Shown one piece after another: positions 1-12,958 of a stretch of DNA of 64,000 nucleotides. The position numbers and the translations under genes were made by a program. Numbering within the stretch: the first letter of the stretch is position 1; the number at the start of each line of letters is the position of its first letter. Source of the stretch: Tigriopus japonicus (taxonomy: Eukaryota; Arthropoda; Copepoda; Harpacticoida; Harpacticidae); assembly GCA_010645155.1 (NCBI GenBank), contig JAAGOF010000070.1:1065053-1129052 (forward strand), in the 5' to 3' direction. The notes under the pieces were generated by a model that was not told the DNA's origin, made no database searches, and was given only the letters and a program-made list of their open reading frames with translations.

Positions 1-370
1 AATTTTTTGATTTAGCTCTGAGCCACCTTATGGCAGATTTCGACGGTTGTTTGATTTTGGCATTCGCATGAAGTGATCCAAATGCATGTAAAGTAGATAA
101 AGCTATAGCTGCAAATCAAACCTGCATTTACTAGCGTGGAGAATAGTTTCTTATCATGAGAATCAAAACGTCAAAAGCATTTTTGGGGGCTTTTGATTCT
201 AATGATTCTTTAGCAACCTTTATTCTGTATTGAAAAAAGAGAACTTTTCAATCTCCACATGTAGATGGTCAATGCCAATGAGGAAATTTTTTAGAAATTG
301 CCCCCTGGCAACCATGAATTATTCCTATACTACAGTATATTAGACTAAAGTTATGGATTTGTTTTTCCAG

Positions 371-3364
371 AAGAAGCTCAAACAACTTGCGCCAGAATCA
401 CCAAGAAATGGGCACCAAGAAAGACGTCCACAAGCCCTAGAGAATCGCAGAGCCAGCTCAGCTTCGGCATCCTCGTCCTCCAGCACAGAAAGTGCAACCA
501 GCCAAACTATTATGACAGCACAAATAATAGCTCCAAAGGAGGCCAAGGTTCAAATGAACTTTGCACAGAGTGCCTCCGGCGGAGGGCACAAGAGGCAGCC
601 CAGTACAAACAGTTTCCTGTCAGCTCGTTCGGAGAGCATTGACATACCCCAAGCATTGGAATACACGGAGGTTGGTTTAAAGCGCGTGATTCATTCTGAT
701 CTAAAACTAGAACCATTACTCAATTGTCAATTTCAGCGATTTGAGTCACCTATTGGCTCATCAACGTCCTCTGATACGATCTACAACGACGTCAGTGAAG
801 ATATCCCGATGCAAAGGGTTGGCAAAAATGAATGATCCTTGTTTGCTGTTCGCACATGCATTGATGAGATTATAAATTTTTATTTTCAGAGGGAACAAGT
901 TTCCCGGCCGGATAGCCTTTTATCAATCAAATCCCTAGAATTTCATGACTCCATAGAGTTTGATTCAGAGACGATTAGAAGGCAAACAGATAAAACTTCA
1001 AGTGCGTCCTCTAACTCCAGCAGCTCCTCAGACTCGAGTATCAGTCCGCCTCAGGAACGCAAACCAAAAGCACAAGCTCCTGTCCCACCTCCAAGGTCAA
1101 TTTTGAAAAAGGGGCCGGAGTCCCTAGGGGAACCCTCAACAATGTCGGATTTTACAACATTGCCGCACCAAACCAGTTCGTCCAGTTCTTCGTCAGCTGA
1201 AGAAGAACCCCCTGTTGTGGACAAGCGGGCGAAGGCAAAGATTTCATTTCAAGAGGCTCAGAACGTTTACATTCCGCCCAAAACTGATGCAATATCTTAT
1301 TCATCGAACTCCTCGACAAGTTCGGAGAGCGAAAACGACCATGGGGGCGTGTACTCATTCGGGGACGACCCAGGGGAAAGTGTAGATGACATTGATTCCT
1401 CTCTTTCTTCTACAAATCCATCTCCTCAACAACTTCGGAACCCCTTAGCACACATGAAAGATGCCAGACAATTGGAAAACCTAAAGGATGAGGTAGACGG
1501 CGCAGTTCTTGGTCGGATTCAACAACTCTGCCGGAGAGATTCATGCACAAGTGAATCGTCTACAACATCCTCCTACTCTTCCTCCAATAGCATTTCATCA
1601 AAGGAGTCAGTTGTCATCCAAATCAAAAAACATGAAATTATTTCACAGCCCCCTATAGACAGCGCCAACTATAAACCGGCAGAACAAGACCTTATGTTCA
1701 ATGACCTTCATACCGTTGAACAAATCAAGGAAAAATTGGAGCAAAGTCTTGCCAGACAATCAAGCACGTCAAGTAGTAGTAGCAAAAGTAGCGTCTACAG
1801 TACTGAAAGATTTAAATCTTTTGGAAGTGAAGCATCAACTATGGAAAAATACTGTGACAATGAAGTACAATCCCCAAAAATGATGAGACCTGTCGTTCGA
1901 CAAACAGCGATCAAATATTCCAGCACTGATAGTGACAGTTCTTTACATATCGACCATAAATCATCTTTAATTGACCGGATCAAAAAGAACGTTGGTTGGA
2001 AACAAAACACTTCACAACAAGGCATCGGGTCATCCTCATCCAGTGATGACTCTCGTCGTAAAAAAGAACATATTTTTGATGGAATGACACGCCGGGGAAG
2101 CTCATCTTCGTCGGCTTCTGATTGCAAATCTCCAAGCACAATATCTTCACGTTATGGGATTCCGTCAATTCCTCCTTCTGTTCCTGAAATGACATCTTCA
2201 AGCTCTTCGGAAAATGAACAAGCAAACAAAAATGTTTCCAAATCGCCAAAGTTCGTTTTCCCCCTTTTCAGTGAAAAACAGAAAAACAAAAATGCTGAAC
2301 AAATTAGGAATCGGCATCCAAAAGATAGTTCATCCTCTTCCTCTAGCTCAGAGGATGAGAAGAAGGACAAGCCTCCAAGCAAGCCAGGGTTCAAGTTGCC
2401 CACCATTGAAAATCCATTCAAAAAGGACAAGCAAGAGTCGAGCTCCAGCTCCAGCAGCAGTGACGAAGAAGACAAGGTCAAGATTGAAGCACCCAAACCT
2501 CCCGTGGTTGAAATCCATAAACCCATTGTGACCAGTCCTGTTCAGAGGCAAGATAGCTCATCTTCCACATCTTCGTCATCAATCTCTTCTTTTGAACATG
2601 CTGCTGCTGATTCTAGTTCTAGCATTGGGTACTTGGCAAAGTTGGGTTGTTATGGAACGGGGGGTGTTGATTCATCTGCATCTACTTCTACTTGTTTTTC
2701 TCAAAATCCAAGGGAAAGGTCGACATCTTGTTCCGAATCATCAATGGATGAATGCTATAATAGAGCTGATAAGTCACTTTATAACGAGTGGAAACGGCAT
2801 CCTAAAGTTCGTCCAAAGCTATCTCGATCTCATAGCTCGTCAAGTTTGAGTGACGTTGATTTGACCTTGAACAAAGTTAATGTCAAAAGCCTAATTGCCA
2901 AGTTTGAAAACGCTCCCCATCAACACCCAAGTTATGCTTATAGTTCAACTTCCACATCAAATTTAGAAAGTAATATCTCCCCTTGGTTTAGCAAGCCTCC
3001 TTTAGACAGGAATCGCCCTCGGTCACGTTCATTGGGTCGTAAATCGATAGACTCGTCCCTTTCGTTGGAAGGCTCAGGTTTCAGGAGTGGTGACGTGAGA
3101 CCTGTGATTCGTCGGGGTAGGATTACTCCGACCAGAATTTTCACCATTAGAAAGACCAAGAGTTTAGGTCACGGAATTAACAAGGACGATAATTCCTCAT
3201 CGTCCTTGTCCTCCTCTGATGTCGAGGACGGCATTCTTCCCCGAACCGGGCCTCAAAGCATGACCAGAGCTCGGTCTTATTCCAATGTTCAATCCCGTCA
3301 CACCCAAACAAGTGATAAAGTGTTCCGTTTTTTAAGCCAAGATGGCCTGTCTAGTTTAGTTTGA
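371..3364 (+). CDS. Serine-rich disordered protein, 3' part of gene (two exons)
   Basis: I do not recognise this as a named gene. Two exons, 371-817 and 890-3364, join in phase 0 across a 72-bp GT-AG intron (gttggc to ttttcag) and give at least 973 residues ending in TGA. An ATG at 353 precedes the first exon, but it lies inside a good acceptor (tttgtttttccag, ending at 370), so I infer upstream exons outside the window. The protein is low complexity, with runs of 5-8 serines followed by acidic residues, a casein-kinase-2-like pattern. Short motifs stand out: PVPPPR (SH3-ligand-like), SILK at 1097-1108, KISF at 1238-1249, a basic stretch around RSRSLGRKS near 3010-3050, and a C-terminal SSLV that fits a class I PDZ ligand. 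SILK followed by an RVxF-type motif is the known docking pair for protein phosphatase 1, so a scaffold or phosphatase-regulator role is possible but unproven. It converges with the chitin-binding gene downstream. Confidence 0.75.
818..889 (+). other. Short phase-0 intron in the serine-rich gene
   Basis: The reading frame that opens before 817 meets a stop at 833-835, and a second open frame starts just beyond. Removing 818-889, which begins gttggc and ends tattttcag, joins the codon AGG (Arg) to AGG GAA CAA and restores one serine-rich frame. The 72-bp length is typical of short arthropod introns. Confidence 0.85.
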
Positions 3365-3382
3365 ATTTTTTGTCATCTTCGT

Positions 3383-3404
3383 TTTATTTCATTTTTGTTT
3401 TATT
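3383..3404 (-). terminator. Two candidate poly(A) signals for the minus-strand chitin-binding gene
   Basis: TTTATT on the plus strand at 3383-3388 and 3399-3404 reads AATAAA on the minus strand, about 130-150 bp after the minus-strand stop at 3531. Both sit inside the 3' UTR of the convergent plus-strand gene, so the two mature transcripts probably overlap at their 3' ends. Confidence 0.45.
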
Positions 3405-3443
3405 TTGTACAATATGTATTTGCATGTACACTCTATTGAACCA

Positions 3444-3449
3444 AATAAA
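3444..3449 (+). terminator. Poly(A) signal of the serine-rich gene
   Basis: AATAAA lies 80 bp after the TGA stop of the serine-rich gene, in an AT-rich 3' UTR. It is the first canonical signal downstream of the stop. Confidence 0.6.
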
Positions 3450-3530
3450 CATCAACTCATCATCGTACATTTATCTCACAGTCTTGACTCAAATCTCATT
3501 CTCTCGATTGAAATTTATGATTCAAACGTA

Positions 3531-5734
3531 TCATTTGATGGTCACACACAATAAACGGCACTTGCTAACAATCTGTTGAGTGGAGAGACATCTCATACAT
3601 TTTGGATGGAGGAATTGTTTCTTCCTGGCCGGAAAGTTCATGGTCAAAGCATGCTCGACGGGCAAGGCATTGTTTAAAGTTCTCAATTGTACCATAGGAG
3701 ATCGAGCTAACGATCCTGGATCCACCCACATTAAGGAATCCGGAAGTCCCTTTCCAGGAAATTTTAATTGAATCGGTAGCCCAACCACTCCGGGCTCTTC
3801 AAAACCTCCATTTGAACGGGCTTGTCCGGATGTTTGGGATCTTGATGAAGTCTGTTGCTCTGGGGATGATTGGGACTCAATTTGTTCAATTGGAAAGGAC
3901 AACGTTCTTGGTTTGGCATCCGAATTGACCCGGATTTTCACCATGGGCGAGTTGGGGAACGATTGGAGCTCCTCTGAAGTCATCACGTGACCTACAAATT
4001 GAACCGGAGCTTCTGTAGTAGCCGGTGTCAGAGGAGGTGGGAGTAAGTCCAAAGCGGGTTGTTCCGGATCTTTATGGAACCTCTCGACACTTTGACTGGC
4101 TTCTTTTGGAGGCAGAAATTGGAAAGTTTCACTTTCCTCCGTAGCTGAATCGTAGTCCATTGGCTCGTTAATGATCAGTTTCGGCTTTAACACGAACACG
4201 GGAGAGTTCTTTTCATCGCCAGAGGTTTCTCTTTGAATGGGAAGCTCTGGGAGATCTAGGAGCTCTATAATGGGTGTTTTGGGCTCTTGCTGTTCTTCAA
4301 AAACAGATTCTGATCTCGGCATCTCCTTTGGAACATCATCTTTTCTGTTGGAGGCTTTGGGGGTTGTAAATCGAGAAAAATCCAAGTTTCGATTCCGCTC
4401 AAAAAGTGGGGCAAAATCGAGCCTGCCATTTGCCCTAGATTGGATCACTTGGGGCCGTTTGATATTGATGATGTTGGAGGACTGAAATCGTGGCCTTTTC
4501 CGTAACAAGTTCTTCCCCGATCCTGAAATTGCATCGTCGTTTCATTTGTTTGGTGGCCAGCATGACAAGAAGCAAATCAGAGGAATATACATACCAGATT
4601 TGTTTACACGTCCTTTGGCTTTAATCGACGACTGCAAGGAGGCTTCATGAATCACAACGTTCTTGTAGAAATATTTACTGGCCTCGGAGCATTCCACATT
4701 GCGGGTGTGGTCGCAAACGAGACTTCGTTGGTTGAATTTAGTACCCTCTGGACAGAAGAAGGCCTGTCGACCTCCCCTTTCCGTGCACATTTGATAAACC
4801 TAGAGCATTTAAAAACAGAAATATGAATAAAAAAACATCTTAATTTGAAGCCAATTGAAATTGCTCGCAGTCATGTTTGTCAATCTGATTCAGTGGATTT
4901 CAATACGTGCCTAGGGAATTAAAGCATGACGTCTCGGAAACGAGATGTTTGCCCAACATTGCTGGGACAATAAAGTTCGTCTGAAGTGCAAATATTTACA
5001 TTTCACGCTCTCAATTCACATTCAATGACTAACCAATGAGTCTGGGCTACCAATTCTCATGATTTATCCATGAGGATATTGCATTCTAAGACATGGTTTC
5101 AATAGAACCGTGACAATGAGACCTCGTCTCCAGCGCGAGAATGAATTTATCCCGTAAGTCATGTTCGTCATTTAGGGTTGAAGATGCTCAAGGTCATGAA
5201 TACAAGGTAAGTCAGGTCTTTGACAATGCCCAATGAGTTTTCAAAATTCTACAGCTACCAAATGGATCTTGACAAACGTTGCCGAAATCTTACAGTGCAA
5301 TTAGTTTCCATATCGGAATAGTATCCCGGAGCTCGAAACTTGCAACTGAAGCTAGTTCGAGGGATCCTCAACGGAAGTCGTTTGGAGTCAAAATTTCGGC
5401 CTTTCTTTCGATCATCCAAGGTTTTAAATTGCTTTGGTGTTCGATCATTCATTTCTTCAAGCTTTGCCTCAGCCTTCGATAAAGCGGGGACTTCAAAGCC
5501 CAAGTTTAATGTGGGAACAGTGGGGGCTTCCTCATGGTGATGCTCATGATGAACAGGATGGCCTTCACCTTCTTCGTCATGGGCGTGGCCTTCATGATGA
5601 GCTCCATGAGGATGGTGACCATGTTCAATCTCGTTATGGTCATGGTGATGATCATGGTGATGATGGTGATGATGGTGTCCATGACCCAGTCGTTCATCAC
5701 CGGGTAACAAATTTCCTCTAATTGTTGGCAACAC
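3531..5734 (-). CDS. Histidine-rich protein with one chitin-binding type-2 (peritrophin-A) domain, 5' exon missing
   Basis: Three exons were joined by reading splice sites: 5734-5294, 4799-4595 and 4522-3531, giving 545 residues plus stop. The donors are gtaaga and gtatgt. The acceptors end tttcag, gctctag and atttcag. Residues about 18-68 are an extreme His/Asp/Glu tract that includes eight consecutive histidines. Residues about 131-184 form a CBM14/ChtBD2 domain with all six cysteines (spacing C-x14-C-x5-C-x10-C-x12-C-x7-C) and the typical YYSDMETNC, YQMC, FFCPEGTKFNQ and CDHTRNVEC blocks. The domain is split by the first intron between Thr and Val. The remaining 330 residues or so are Pro/Ser/Glu-rich and probably disordered. 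The family binds chitin in cuticle or peritrophic matrix. Histidine tracts can bind Zn or Cu, which is inference here. The first listed exon begins at an acceptor, so a signal-peptide exon should lie upstream; I could not find it. Confidence 0.85.
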
Positions 5735-8700
5735 CTGAAACAAAATCAACGCCCAGTAAGAGAGATTTCTCAGAAATGTTTCCAAATTCGAATGAAGTCG
5801 CGTAAGCGTAAACACAAGTTGCTCAAAAGGTGAGCGAGCTATATTCGTATGATGGCTCCAAGGCTGCACAATGTTTACAATTGAGAAGCAAGAAGTCTAA
5901 ATTCAATGTCTGTTTCTCGTTCCTTGAATTAGGGGGTATCCTGCAGTGAAAGTTTGAAAGTTGATACGAGAATGAAAGATTTCTCGCTTTGCTAATTCGC
6001 CGAGCGAGAGACAATTTGTTCTGATTTGTGTAAATTGCAATGCTTCCTCCATCTTCGAGTTCGAGATTTGGCATGTCCAATAGATTGCGCTTTCTCTGAA
6101 AATCGAGCTGAGAGAACACGTCTCATCTCCTAATTCTTTGAATTGAGACGAGTCCAGTAATTTCGATGTCGCCGCTTTTTTGGGAAGAGAATTGAACAGA
6201 CTTCTCAAACCATTCGATTTCAGTCAATCGTTGTTGACTGCAACTATACGGGATGAAAATATCCTTTACCTTTATGGGTATTTAAATTTCTATAACAATT
6301 CTTAATGTCGAGACTCACATTGAGCTCCTCTATTCATTTGTTCATTCATCACGTCCGCCCAAATTTCAGACGGAATAATTAGCTTTAATCGCATAGAACC
6401 TGGAATTAGGTGGATCTGTTCCGAAGGGGTCATTTAGACGTCAAACCTAATTGGATTGCAAGAACCCCGAACTCAAGCATTATCCATTTGTCGCTATTAT
6501 TCGCTAGGTTGATAAATGATTCTAAAGGGCAATACTTGCTAAGTCCTATTTTATGAGAGGAATTAATGCACTACTGGACCTTTCGCTCATCCATGTTCTC
6601 ATTAATCAGGCGACCTGTAATTTTTTCACATAGCTAATTGTTAATCTTGGAGAATTTCCTCAGAACTTATTTGATATTTGCTGCTGGTGTCTGTGAAATT
6701 AAGGCATGGCTTCGTTTGACCCAGGAACTTCATGTCAAAAAACTCCCACCTTTTTTTGACCGAGAATTGCGGAAGACCCTGTTCTCAAGTTTAGAGCGTG
6801 TTCATGCTCAATTATTTCAGGGTTGCGGAGCTACCATTTTTAGTGGGCAGCTATGATTCTATTGAGTACGTATATACAAACGGAACCTACGTTCAACTTG
6901 TAATTAACTGTCACGAACCGAACTCGCATGTTCAATTTGTTCAAGATCCCGGGATTGATTCGCCCCAATTATACGGTCAATTGGATCAGGGATGCCATGT
7001 TTAGTTTGCCCAGTGTCAACAGGGGACGTGTGTATCTATGGGTAAGGCACTCCTTGAAGAATTATTGTGACAGGTTCAGGCACAATTTTGGCATCAGTGA
7101 CCTATCTCCGAATTTTGATGAGCAAATGAATGCTCATACAAATATCGCAATTACATGGGAACTCGTTTTCGCTTTCTGGTTGGCCAACGTACAATGGAAC
7201 GTTAAATCGTGCCCACAATTGGCTTTGACTTCTCGTTGGGGCTTTTATTCCATCACAGCATAAAATACGACAAAGTACGACATAAAATATGAAGTTTGTC
7301 TCTTTGAATGGAACAAAGTGTCACTATAGCATCCAAGTGCACTTAAATTTGTCACTGATCAAACCCAAGCAACAGGTCTTGATAACACAATAAAAATGCA
7401 GGTGAAGCCTAATCCGTTCAGCGGTTTTGGCTGCTTCTAGAGCTGTAAATTACCTTTTGCAGGAATTGGAAGATCATCTCACGCTAAATGTTTTGGCGCA
7501 AAAAGTTTTTCTCTTCACAATACGGCAAAGTTCTGTTTTTGAGGGGGTGAGATGCGTCATTTACAAACATCCTTGGAGGGTTTCGAGTTCGTCTGGAAAA
7601 CCTTAATACTTCCGTTTATTTACGTTTCAATTGAGCCCAGAATCGAAAGCGTTGACAAGGATTGAGCGTTCATTTTTTAACCCAGGTGGTGTTTCAAAAT
7701 AAAAAATGTATATCTTAACTCGAAATAGAACTCGAAAGGCTCGTGATTAGTGCAGAAACCCTGGGTGAATTATTAGAACCGTGCAGAGAAAAATAGAGCT
7801 CAATTGCTTGGATAATGAATAAGTTCGGTTGACGGGCATCCTTTGGGGGGCCGATAATCAAGGTGAGTTGCGGACCCTGTGCAGATAAGTAGGTGAGTTA
7901 ATGGGTGTTGGGCAGCTACGTTTACGACCATTGAAAAATGGGTTCATAAATTTGAATGAAACATCCTGATAGCTCTTCAATTCAGATGCAAGCACCTCTG
8001 AGATTGAGAGGAACCAAGAAGTTGTTTGACACGACGTCATTCATCAAGACCGAGTTCAATTGATAGGGAAGTAAGCGTATCTTGAGCTTTATGTCAAACT
8101 GCCATAAAACCCTTGATTTATTTTCTATGATTCCAAAGAATGACTAAGATGGTCATTTGAGGGTTATTAGTTTACAGATCTGTGATTATAGCTTAAATTT
8201 GGGTGAGAGGTTGGGCATGAGAGAGCTATCTAAACTTCTGGAGTTTTGGCTCTATCATTGACAGTTGATTTCATTCATGATTTGCAGTCTTGATCATAGA
8301 TACAGTATCTTGACTACTTGACTGTCAAGAAATCTATGAGTATACCCACTTTAGCACTTATTTTTTATCCAACATAATTGGGGTATGTATCAAATTCAGA
8401 ATTCTTGAGTGTTTAACAAAGATTTAGGAAAAAATACTCTAAAATAGTAACCAGAAATTATCCATACATAATGGTTAAACAAGAACCCTGTTTCAATGGG
8501 TCAACAAATACATCTGATGAACGTTTTATCTGCATTTGGTCATGGTTGAGCCCAAAAGCCAGTGTCCATGTTTTAAGATCCAGTTATGTGTTTGTATTGC
8601 AATCGTGTGTTTCTTTATCAGATGCAGGACTTTGGCCTCAGGGTCAAAATGGCACCTACGGCCGTACATGGAAGGTCAATGAAGTGGCAATTCCAGTCGG

Positions 8701-11700
8701 AAATGACACTTACGCCCGATCCGATGGAAGATGCGTCGTTGACTCGGAGATGATTGACATTAGCTCTAAAATGAGTTGGGAGACTCAATCCAGCAATGAT
8801 ATGGAATAATTGAATGCTTGGCAATGATCCTAACCGTTCCTTTGGCGTGACAATTCCAACCAAAGGTGGTCTCGATTAATTCGATAACGGCTACGATTTC
8901 GTGGCGGTTTAAGCATACGATTACCATACTCATTTGGACGCCTTTGTGTCATGTATTTAGGCCCTGAAGGCCTATTTTGGGGGTTGTTTGAATAGAACTA
9001 CAAGGCAGAACCTATCTCAAGTTCTTGATGAGTGATTAGGGATCGATCAATGGAGCATCTCGCTTGAAATAGTAATAGTCTTCAATTTCCATCATCACCA
9101 CCGCTTTTGGATCTAAATATTGGGGCTGGCAAATTGCACCTCCACGCCAGCCAATTTCGAGCTCAATGACTTCCAGTCTCGTCTACACGTCTTCAAAACT
9201 GGAATTCATTTTCATAATACCACGTTTTGAGCGCCAGAGCGCCCAAAAATGTCGTTTGTCCTGTCCAGTGAGTGATTTTAGCCAGACTTGCTGATTGATG
9301 TTCTGCTTAATGTTAGTGCTCGTCTTCATCTAGCTCAAATCGAAGGAATGAGCATTCTGTCACTGACATCGAGAAGCGTGTTTTGAGGTCTAAATTACAA
9401 AATGCATTGTTAGTCAAGAATAGACGAGGGATGATTTATTATTGGGGTCCCCATGTTGACAGAGTAATGTCTTTGCGAGCATAGTAGTATGTTGGCTTGG
9501 ACCGTGTCTGAAATGTATGATATGACCTCCCAAATATTTTTTGAGTTTTGTTTGGGCAATTTCTTCCTGATGTGGCAAGTTTGGTTAGAAACAAGGAGTT
9601 CATCCAGCTGTTCCGCAAGATTGCCTGGTAGTTAATAGAAGGCTCTGAATTTTCGAATGAAAAATTAATTTGGAAATTATATTCCTGATAACTAATACTG
9701 TGCATTCAAGGATTTTTCAGGTCTGGGAACTAAATTTATTGATAAAACAAATCAAATAAACTCGATGAACTTTCTTTCCACCAAGCCATTTTTTTTTAAT
9801 GTTAAACCAATGATCATTTTTGATATTTTGTTGAAACAAGGATTTAATAGCGGTCTCATCTGTACTTCTGAAGAAATACCTAAATTTTCTCACCTTGTTT
9901 TTGAAGTTGCAAAAATAATCCCTAGATTTCGATGACAATATTTTTCCTGCTTTTCAAGAGCAGTGTTTTGATCGAAAACTCTGTTGAAATTGTGTTAATC
10001 AACCGATAAAGACAGTCACTCCTAAAAGGCATGGATTGATAGAAGCTATTATCGATAATTGTGACAAAGAAACTAGTAAATTGGAGATTGTAAAACTTCT
10101 TCGTGTAATAAAATCCAGTTTTTTTTAAACAAGAATCTCTCCCAACAAGAGTCATTTTTTCTAGTCTCTTCTAAGGACTCAAAAAAAGTACTCAATGCCA
10201 ATCAAAACGAACTTTAAAAAATGTACATAATTGTAATTTTATGTCACATTTAATTAACGAAGGTAAGAATCATTCGTTTAGTAATTCAATTATTATCTTC
10301 TGTATTGCGAGTCGCTCGAAGCAGTGAATCATTTGACGTGTTCTCATTTAAATGGTCATCAGGTTCGTATCAAAAATTAGTTTAGTGGCGACAAGATCGG
10401 CAGCCAAAACAAAAAACATGTTTAACTAAAGTTGCCCAAAAACGGCCGTAAACAATAAATAGTAAGGCAAGATAATATATTGGTCAACTTCAAAGGTAGC
10501 AAATAAAATGACTCGGAAAAATACGTTGCTTTTTCAACGATTTTTCAAATGATCGATCATCATTTCATCAATTTTCAACGGTCTTTCAAAACTCAAGAGA
10601 CTTTCTTGATGACTTTTTGGATGTTTTATCGTCTATGCAAGCCAATTAAGTCAACAAGTGGGACGCCTTTGTATGAAGGATGAGAGTTATCTCGATTCTT
10701 TTTCTTTTCTGCTTCAATAACTAGAAAAGTATCTCAACTTTCACTAATGCAGACAGATTTCTTAAAACCCCACGAAAATCTACATATCTTTTTGTCCATT
10801 TTAGGTGATTGATTTCCGGGCCCTACTAATATCTTTTATAACAGCAGGTCTAAAATAACGACCTGACCCCAACTACTTTTCAAAACACTGAAATACGACC
10901 CATCCAGGCCTCTAGTACGATTGTTGAATACCAAGAGTCATATCAATTATTCATTTCAATAAAGCTTCGAGCCCATTTGAGCACGCTCAACTTCAGATGA
11001 GGCCCAACAAAAACACGCACTTGGAGAATTTAGTTCTACGCATGTGCATTTGAAGTCCGAAATACAATGGCTCATTAGGAAAACAGCTCTTGAACCATGG
11101 ATAATCAATTTACGCCCCAAAAATTATTCTTCATTTCTCGCCAACAAATCCTAAAATCTTCTCGAGACAACTTTGTTAGAGGGTGGTCTCCAGTCATCGA
11201 GATTTGGACTCAATTGAATGAGCTTTATTAAGTGTTGTTCACTAATAATCCCAGTCGAAAACTTTCCGCCCTGTCACTTCCTCGTCATATACTTTATTAT
11301 GCCGTTTAGTCTGTCACAATGGTTCGTGACAAATAAAGGTGTTCGTTACCTCCACTATTGAGGCAGGGTGTCGGCAAGCATATGATTGTCTACTTTCAAG
11401 GCCCAGGCCCATTTCAGAGACATCAAGTCATCAACAGGCCTAGCGGGGTTTTGAAGTGGTGAAGCATCCAAGCGACTAACACCAAAACCAAATGCCACCC
11501 TCGTTGACAATAGACTTGTGTGATGAGAGGACCCCTTGCCCAGATTCGTCCTTGCCAATGTCCAGGAGCTCCATAAGGAAATCCTCTTGGACAAGATCAA
11601 GACAAGTTAGTTAGAATTGGATATAAGGTCAGATGGCCATGCAAATGTGCCCAACAAAAGTTGAAATTCTCTAGTGAGATACCCAAGTTATGGGATGGTT

Positions 11701-12619
11701 TAAATTTACTTTTGGTAATTGATATACGTTGATAAAGGCATCATGAAAAGGACAAATATGAGATTTTGTTAGTTTTTTATGAGAATCCAGAATGATTTGT
11801 CAGGATATTTTTTTTTAGTGCAGCCACCAAAAGAACGCGTTTTTCATTTCATACCTTTGAGCTGAAAATCAAGTAGTCGGAATATGAAACTCACAGGAAT
11901 CTACTTTTCAACTTTTCAAACCATTTATCCGAACTATCCCATGCAACTGAGCTTAGGTTAAGCTGGACCACTAAGTTAAGCCAAACTTTTAAAAATGATT
12001 TGTAAAATTGATTCTTTTTGGTGGACCCGTTATGAAGTTGCAAGTGAAGGATTATCTAACTAAGATCTCAGTCGTCCTTGATGATGAACACTGAAAGAGA
12101 GGCCAAAGAGTCATTTATCTTTCTCAGGGTAATCCAAAAATTCGTGTCTAAAACTCACGTGACACATCCAAAGAGCGATTTTGACGTGTAATTAAGTTCA
12201 AGCCATTCCTGACCAGGCTTCGGAAAAAAATGTAAGAAGCTGTCCTTGTCAAAGTTAAGGTTTAAAATTCAGCATAAATGCATCTTGCATTTACCTGGTA
12301 TTTGATTTGGAAAACAACACTTTATAAACAAAATTGTAAGATGTCCAAAAGCCGCCATGATATTTTTGACTGATTTATGATGCAAGGTTCACTTGCAGAT
12401 GTCCTATAAAGATATTTACCACTTCCTTTTACAATTTCAATCGAAACGTTTCCGTTTTCTTGTAACTTTCAAACAAAGTATTTTTTAAAACATAAAGTCA
12501 CATTTTTTTCCACGACCTGTTGTTCATGACTAGTACATACGGGGATTTGCAACGGTACTGGCCCGTTGCTTTGGTCAAACTTGTTTTTTAAGAAGTACTC
12601 TCGACTAGAGACTCTCTAC
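5735..12619. other. Long stretch without a supported gene
   Basis: AT-rich sequence with only scattered open frames of 60-112 codons (for example 6638-6856, 6928-7263 and 8471-8809 plus; 9922-10155 minus). None has recognisable domains, and the longer ones lack credible splice context. The missing 5' exon of the chitin-binding gene may lie here. A 14-base match to the end of the TA-flanked MITE (ATTTCCGGGCCCTA) occurs at about 10812-10825. Confidence 0.5.
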
Positions 12620-12626
12620 TCTAGAC

Positions 12627-12792
12627 CAGGAACCACTGTACGTCAGGACGAATTTCAAAAATACACACTGGGTCCGATCTTTGTACTAAATTGTGAGGTT
12701 TTTGCAACAAATGTATTGTTCCGTTGAATTTTCATTGTACTAATCGGACCCAGTGTGTATTTTGAAAGTAATCCTGGCTTGAGCCATCCTTG
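12627..12792 (+). mobile_element. 166-bp MITE with 7-bp target-site duplication (copy 1)
   Basis: The element begins CAGGAACCACTG and ends GAGCCATCCTTG. It is flanked on both sides by TCTAGAC (12620-12626 and 12793-12799). About 27 bp in from each end lies an almost perfect inverted repeat containing ACACACTGGGTCCGAT and its complement. Nearly identical copies are at 44775 and 47941 and a diverged relative is at 42695. Each of these also has its own 7-bp duplication. It is too short to encode a transposase. Confidence 0.85.
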
Positions 12793-12958
12793 TCTAGACA
12801 CATTCAACCCCAATCAGTTTTGCCATCAAGGCCAGATAGGGTTTCATCAAAATTTGGTCAGAAAGACTTATTTCAAAAGTCTTAAAGTCTTATTTCGACT
12901 ATAGTGCTCTAATTTCAACAAGTTCATTTTTGTAATTCAATGTCAATAGATTAATCAT

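Noticed and set aside
8471..8809. 112-codon plus-strand open frame
   Set aside because: No domain, and no supporting neighbours or splice sites.
10812..10825. Third copy of the TA-flanked MITE
   Set aside because: Only a 14-base terminal match; the adjoining sequence does not align with the two full copies.
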